Of a stretch of DNA of 10,456 bases, positions 7,116 to 10,456 are shown one piece after another (position 1 is the first letter of the stretch; each line of letters starts with the position of its first letter). The notes under the pieces are model-generated. The model saw only the letters and a list, made by a program, of their open reading frames with translations, was not told the origin of the DNA and did no database searches. The DNA lies in contig JAEYWB010000504.1 in NCBI GenBank assembly GCA_023429275.1, forward strand, positions 1 to 10,456, read 5' to 3'. The position numbers were made by a program, and so were the translations under genes. Source of the DNA: Planctomycetota bacterium (GTDB lineage Bacteria > Planctomycetota > Planctomycetia > Planctomycetales > Planctomycetaceae).

Positions 7116-7487
7116 TTACGTTGCGTCCGGCACGACGATGTTGAACATCAGGTCCGGAGCGCGGCGGCGGTTGATCGTTTCGGCGACGGCGGTCCGGAGC
7201 CGGCCCGTGAAGATCTGCAGATGCTGAAGGATCGTGTGCGGCGGCGTCGGGTCCCGCGGATCGAGAGGTGAAACTGTGACCAGAAGGTGTGCCGCGTCGG
7301 GAGCCGGCGTGACGCTCTGGACGTAGAGTCCGCGCAGGACGTCGTCATCGCATTCGCCGGTCATGACCAGGTCGAGAGCGCGGCGGACCTCGCCGCACAT
7401 CTGGAGTGTCTTGCGATCATGCTGCGGAAGAGAGGGCTCGCGGTCTCCGTGAGAATGACGGGACGAGTGGCGGGGACTACGTGACAT
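7116..7487 (-). CDS. rbfA: RbfA-like ribosome-binding factor A
   Basis: A 123-residue protein with an N-terminal His/Arg/Ser-rich tail (about 1-24) and a compact domain with the RbfA (KH type II-like) pattern. The pattern is an opening helix (KTLQMCGEVRRALDLVM), the strand region DDVLRGLYVQSVTPAPDAAH, a strand LLVTVSPLD, and a closing helix and strand GRLRTAVAETINRRRAPDLM. RbfA binds the 30S subunit and helps 16S rRNA 5'-end maturation and cold adaptation. Pro92-ish acidic linker DPRDPTPPH is specific to this sequence. The frame is open to 7805, but ATG 7487 gives the family length and has AGAGG 8 nt upstream. It is not next to infB, nusA or truB, its frequent partners. The call rests on pattern similarity, and the sequence is divergent. 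Confidence 0.65.
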   Translation of the reverse strand: MSRSPRHSSRHSHGDREPSLPQHDRKTLQMCGEVRRALDLVMTGECDDDVLRGLYVQSVTPAPDAAHLLVTVSPLDPRDPTPPHTILQHLQIFTGRLRTAVAETINRRRAPDLMFNIVVPDAT

Positions 7488-7915
7488 GGTTCGCGCCTCT
7501 GTGAGACGAAGCGTAGACCTCCCAGTAGAGGGCTGCCGCTTCGACAGAAATTGTACGGTCTGTCGTGTCCGGGCACGGAGCGGCCGGATTTGAAATCCGT
7601 TCCGATTCTGTTCCGGCAAGTCCGGCTGTGCCAGACGGCCCGATCGGGGAGGCGCTGGCGTCGGCAAGATCCGCTCGATCAGGAGACTCACTCCGGCCTC
7701 GTATCGATGAGGCGTTTCGCGACCGGCTGGCCCGCCCGCGCCACACTCCGCGCGGAGTGGCGAGGACCGGGAGAGACGCCGCCGGAACGTTTCTCCGTCG
7801 GACACTTGGAGATCAGGCGATCTTGGGTCAACATCGGAAGTTCCGTCCGCACTGACCAGGCGGCGACGTGGTGCCCGCGCGAAGGCGTGACTGAGACGAC
7901 TGGATAGAATTCGTC
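7488..7915. other. Divergent intergenic region with two perfect palindromes
   Basis: This 428-bp region separates the rbfA-like gene (minus) from the hydrolase operon (plus) and should hold both promoters. Two perfect dyads stand out: CGGATTTGAAATCCG (7585-7599, 7-1-7) and CACTCCGCGCGGAGTG (7744-7759, 8-0-8). Neither matches an operator I can name. No clear -35/-10 pair was recognised. Open frames on both strands here lack ribosome-binding sites and family features. Confidence 0.5.
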
Positions 7916-8782
7916 ATGATGTCGGTTCAATTGGAAGAACTTCCCTACTCCATCAGCGGACTGCGGCTCAACGTCGCCGTCGGCCCCCGGAACGGTCCGC
8001 CGCTCGTTTTCTTTCACGGCGTGACGCGCCGCTGGCAGACGTTCCTCCCGTTGCTGGCGTCCCTCCTCCCCCGCTGGCAGGTCTTCGCCGTCGACTTTCC
8101 GGGGCACGGACGCTCGGATCGGGTTGACGGGTCGTATCTCGTCATCGACTACGTCCGCTGGGCGGAAGAGTTCCTGCGAACGCATTTCCCGGGAGACGTC
8201 TCACTCTACGGACATTCACTCGGCTCGATGGTTGCGGCCGGCTGTGCGTCGCGGCTTCCGAATGTCCGCAGCATCATCCTCGAGGATCCCCCGTTCGATG
8301 TCATGGGGGAGCGGATCGCCACGACTCCGCTCCTGGGCTATTTCCGGGACCTGTCACGCTTTGCGGGGGCGACCGCTTCGGTCGAAGAGGTGGCGCGTCA
8401 GGTTTCCGAGATCCGCATGGGCGTTGCCGGCAGCCCCAACACATTCCGGCTCGGAGACATCCGCGACGGCGTTTCGCTGCGGTTCACCGCCGCGAGCCTC
8501 AGGCAACTGGATCCTCGCGCGCTGGCCGACGTGGTCGACCGGAACTGGCTCGAAGGATACGACCAGGTGGAGATTCTTGGCCGGGTCTCGTGCCCTACGC
8601 TCCTCCTTCAGGGGGACGTGAAAGCGGGAGGAATGCTCCCTGATGACGATGCGGCAGCGGTCATCCGGCAGCTGCGGGACGGAACACTGATCCGCTTTCC
8701 CGGAATCGGCCACGTCATCCACTGGGCAAAGACCCAGGACGTCATCAATGCGGCGTGCGGCTTCCTGGAATCGCTGCGATGA
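7916..8782 (+). CDS. Alpha/beta hydrolase
   Basis: A 288-residue cytoplasmic-type hydrolase (no signal peptide) spanning the full alpha/beta hydrolase fold. The oxyanion-hole strand is PPLVFFHGVT (29-37), followed by AVDFPGHGRSD (58-68). The nucleophile elbow is GHSLGS with Ser101. The acid is probably Asp234 (LLLQGDVKAGG) or one of Asp243-245, and the catalytic His is His266 (FPGIGHVIHW). A cap domain lies between about 125 and 215. The substrate cannot be told from sequence; the fold also covers haloperoxidases, esterases and C-C hydrolases. Adjacent ATG codons at 7916 and 7919 are both possible, without a strong Shine-Dalgarno. The stop codon overlaps the start of the downstream PLP enzyme (ATGA at 8779-8782), so the two are translated together and probably work in one process. 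Confidence 0.9.
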   Translation: MMSVQLEELPYSISGLRLNVAVGPRNGPPLVFFHGVTRRWQTFLPLLASLLPRWQVFAVDFPGHGRSDRVDGSYLVIDYVRWAEEFLRTHFPGDVSLYGHSLGSMVAAGCASRLPNVRSIILEDPPFDVMGERIATTPLLGYFRDLSRFAGATASVEEVARQVSEIRMGVAGSPNTFRLGDIRDGVSLRFTAASLRQLDPRALADVVDRNWLEGYDQVEILGRVSCPTLLLQGDVKAGGMLPDDDAAAVIRQLRDGTLIRFPGIGHVIHWAKTQDVINAACGFLESLR

Positions 8783-9951
8783 CCGAAGCTCCGCCATCGT
8801 CGCCGCGCATCTACCTCGACAACGCCGCGACCAGCTTCCCGAAGCCCCCCGGGGTCGTCGAGGCGGTCTCGCGATACATGACTGAGGAGGGCGTGTCGCT
8901 CGGCCGGGCGACGACGCGCACGGGCGACGACCTGTCCCGCCGGATCAGCCGGTTGCGAACGAGACTGGCGGCGTTCTTCGGTGCGGCGCGGGGAGACGAT
9001 GTCGTCTTCACCTTCAGTGGGACCGACAGCCTCAATACGGTCCTGCACGGTTTCCTTCGGCCCGGGGACCATGTTGTCACGACCGACATTGAACACAACT
9101 CTGTCTTGCGACCGCTCGAATGGCTCCGGGGGCGCGGGATCGACGTGACGCATGTCCGATGCGATAGCGAGGGGCGGGTCTCGCCTGACGACGTTCGCAG
9201 CGCCGTCCGACCGCAGACGCGACTCGTTGCCGTCTCGCATGCTTCGAACGTCACGGGGACGATCCAGCCGATCGCGGAGTTCGCGTCGATCGCGCATGCC
9301 GGTGGGGCCAGGATTCTGGTCGATGCCTGCCAGACCGCCGGTCATCTGCCGATCGATGTCCGCCGCGACGGGATCGACTTTCTGGCCTGCTCCGGTCACA
9401 AGGGGCTCCGCGGTCCGCTGGGGACCGGCGTTCTCATTCTGTCGGCCGATGCGGCGGGGACGCTCGAAAGCTTCCGGCAAGGGGGGACCGGGACGCTCAG
9501 CGACTCTCCCCTGCAGCCCGCTGCTGGTCCCGAAAAGTTCGAGGCGGGCAATCACAACACTCCCGGCCTCGTCGGCCTGGCCGCCGCGCTGGAGTGGATC
9601 GAGCAGGAGGGCCTCGACCGCCTGCGCCAGCACGAGGTCGAACAGACGGGGCTTTTGATCGACTCGCTGCGGACGCACCCGAATATCCGCACCCCGGGGA
9701 GATCCCCGGAGGATCGAGTGGGTGTCGTGAGCCTGGTCGTCGAAGGTTTGGACTCACGCGACGTGGCGACGATCCTCGACTCCGAGTTCGGAATCGAGGT
9801 CCGCGCGGGACTGCACTGCGCACCCCGGATCCACGAGGCGATCGGAACAGCGGCGTCGGGCGGAACAGTCCGACTCAGTCCCGGTCCGTGGACCGACCGT
9901 CAGCAGATTGCCGCCGCAGCCGACGCCCTGGCGGAGATTGCGTCGGGGTGA
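8779..9951 (+). CDS. Cysteine desulfurase family protein (class V aminotransferase)
   Basis: A 390-residue PLP enzyme. IYLDNAATSFPKPPGVV at the N-terminus is typical of the EF2568-like branch of cysteine desulfurases. Visible active-site residues are His106 (DIEHNSV) stacking on PLP, Asp182 and Gln185 (VDACQTAGH), and Lys208 in SGHKGLRGPLG forming the Schiff base. Cys347 (AGLHCAP) is the persulfide-carrying cysteine, and Arg365 (VRLSPGP) contacts the substrate carboxylate. The family takes sulfur from cysteine, giving alanine and an enzyme persulfide; selenocysteine lyases are close relatives, so the substrate is not certain. The start was taken at the ATG overlapping the hydrolase stop (ATGA) rather than GTG 8755. 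No iron-sulfur scaffold or thiouridylase gene is adjacent, so this is probably not the main Isc/Suf enzyme. Confidence 0.92.
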   Translation: MTEAPPSSPRIYLDNAATSFPKPPGVVEAVSRYMTEEGVSLGRATTRTGDDLSRRISRLRTRLAAFFGAARGDDVVFTFSGTDSLNTVLHGFLRPGDHVVTTDIEHNSVLRPLEWLRGRGIDVTHVRCDSEGRVSPDDVRSAVRPQTRLVAVSHASNVTGTIQPIAEFASIAHAGGARILVDACQTAGHLPIDVRRDGIDFLACSGHKGLRGPLGTGVLILSADAAGTLESFRQGGTGTLSDSPLQPAAGPEKFEAGNHNTPGLVGLAAALEWIEQEGLDRLRQHEVEQTGLLIDSLRTHPNIRTPGRSPEDRVGVVSLVVEGLDSRDVATILDSEFGIEVRAGLHCAPRIHEAIGTAASGGTVRLSPGPWTDRQQIAAAADALAEIASG

Positions 9952-10003
9952 CCGCGATTCAGAAACCGTTGACTGGGAGTCGGACTCGTCCTGGCGCCCG
10001 TTG

Positions 10004-10031
10004 AGTGACAGGCCATCAGTGACAGGCCAAC
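10004..10031. repeat. Two tandem 14-bp copies of AGTGACAGGCCAWC
   Basis: AGTGACAGGCCATC (10004-10017) is followed directly by AGTGACAGGCCAAC (10018-10031), differing at one base. It lies between the desulfurase stop and the hairpin-repeat element. Its function is unknown; it may be slippage. Confidence 0.7.
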
Positions 10032-10045
10032 AGTCGGTCCGGCCA

Positions 10046-10270
10046 AGTCCCGTCAGGGACGGAAGGAAGTAGCCCCCCGTGCAACGGGGGGATAGAGGCA
10101 TGCAGACCGGGCGAGTCCCGTCAGGGACGAAAGAGGGAATTGTTGAAGGCCGGTGGCGTGCGCGAGGGGATTCGGGAGAATTCTTTCGTCCCTAACGGGA
10201 CTACTGAATTGGTCGGAACCTTTACCCCCCCGTTGCACGGGGGCTACTTCCTTTCGTCCCTGGCGGGACT
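10046..10270. repeat. Nested inverted-repeat element of hairpin units
   Basis: The outer arms, 10046-10091 and 10225-10270, are 46 nt each and nearly perfect reverse complements. Each carries an AGTCCCGTCAGGGAC-type mini-hairpin (stem GTCCC/GGGAC) and a strong hairpin such as CCCCCCGT-GCA-ACGGGGGG (10073-10091). Inside lies a second inverted pair of the 20-nt unit AGTCCCGTCAGGGACGAAAG (10114-10133) and its reverse (10183-10202, with TAAC for the loop). Four copies of the unit therefore sit in head-to-head symmetry around about 10158. The spacing and orientation do not fit a CRISPR array. It may act as terminator for the desulfurase operon. REP-like origin is a guess; no transposase is present here. 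Confidence 0.85.
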
Positions 10271-10316
10271 GACTCGGATCCCTGAGGCTGAGTCGCAAAG
10301 GCGAATTTGGCCCCAG

Positions 10317-10456
10317 GATGACCCCGACGCGCGCCTCCGCGACGGCATGGAGAAGACCTACCGCTGGATCTACGACGAGTACATGGCCAAGTACGGCACC
10401 GGCGCTCGGCCGACATCGTCGCGGGGTGCGTCGAAGACAAAGACCAAGCCCGCCAA
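10317..10456 (+). pseudogene. C-terminal fragment of an NAD-dependent epimerase/dehydratase, front part absent
   Basis: The plus-strand frame reads DPDARLRDGMEKTYRWIYDE and then YMAKYGTG, followed by an Arg/Ser/Lys-rich tail. The LRDGMEKTYxWIYDxY pattern is the end of extended-SDR epimerases of the GDP-mannose 3,5-epimerase or UDP-glucose epimerase type. Upstream, within the same open frame, there is repeat DNA and no Rossmann fold or YxxxK site, so the catalytic part is missing. Either the gene was truncated by recombination at the adjacent inverted repeat, or this is a duplicated fragment. The frame is still open at the window edge, so the true end is not seen. Confidence 0.5.

Noticed and set aside
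7580..7640. Possible tRNA-Ser(UGA): CGGA-TTTGAAA-TCCG resembles an anticodon arm
   Set aside because: No D arm, no GGTTCGAATCC-type T arm and no acceptor stem around it; treated as a palindrome.
8608..9678. 356-codon minus-strand open frame
   Set aside because: Antisense to the desulfurase gene with no family features; a codon-bias shadow.
10046..10270. CRISPR array
   Set aside because: Repeat units are in opposite orientations with unequal spacing (48-56 nt), carry internal hairpins, and no cas gene is in the window.

Overview
The window looks like chromosomal DNA from a planctomycete. The evidence is a DUF1559 pseudopilin-like protein with the H-X9-DG C-terminal motif, a small lipoprotein of the type that usually accompanies such genes, a divergent RbfA-like protein, GC-rich DNA with long antisense shadow frames, and hairpin-type intergenic repeats. 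This assignment is inferred from gene content, not from a marker gene.

Left part (1-4040). A minus-strand operon reads, in order of transcription, DUF1559 pseudopilin-like protein (3319-2384), small lipoprotein (2317-1835) and an exported protein with an N-terminal DUF4198-like domain and a C-terminal Kelch propeller (1788-145). It ends in an intrinsic terminator at 98-128. Divergent from it, on the plus strand, is a short gene for a HemP-type hemin uptake protein (3713-3910). The promoter region between them carries two 15-bp 7-1-7 dyads (3457-3471 and 3589-3603) that look like Fur boxes. One lies just downstream of the -10 of the operon promoter and the other fills the 17-nt spacer of the hemP promoter. 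I therefore read this as a bidirectional iron-responsive locus in which a surface or periplasmic metal-binding operon of unknown function is paired with hemP. The hemP frame has no stop codon at its expected end and stays open through a shared terminator hairpin (4002-4035).

Middle part (4070-7487, minus strand). csrA (6389-6201) lies 88 bp upstream of a secreted PDZ/S41 C-terminal processing protease (6112-4070) with low-complexity Tyr/Gly/Pro/Gln segments at both ends. A good sigma-54-type -24/-12 sequence (6494-6510) precedes csrA. A roughly 600-bp stretch with no convincing gene follows, then an RbfA-like ribosome assembly factor (7487-7116).

Right part (7488-10456). A 428-bp divergent intergenic region with two perfect palindromes leads to a translationally coupled pair on the plus strand: an alpha/beta hydrolase (7916-8782) and a cysteine-desulfurase-family PLP enzyme (8779-9951), which overlap by ATGA. 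Downstream are a nested inverted-repeat element of hairpin units (10046-10270) and, directly after it, the C-terminal end of an extended-SDR NAD-dependent epimerase lacking its front part. This last piece is probably a gene remnant; its frame runs off the window.
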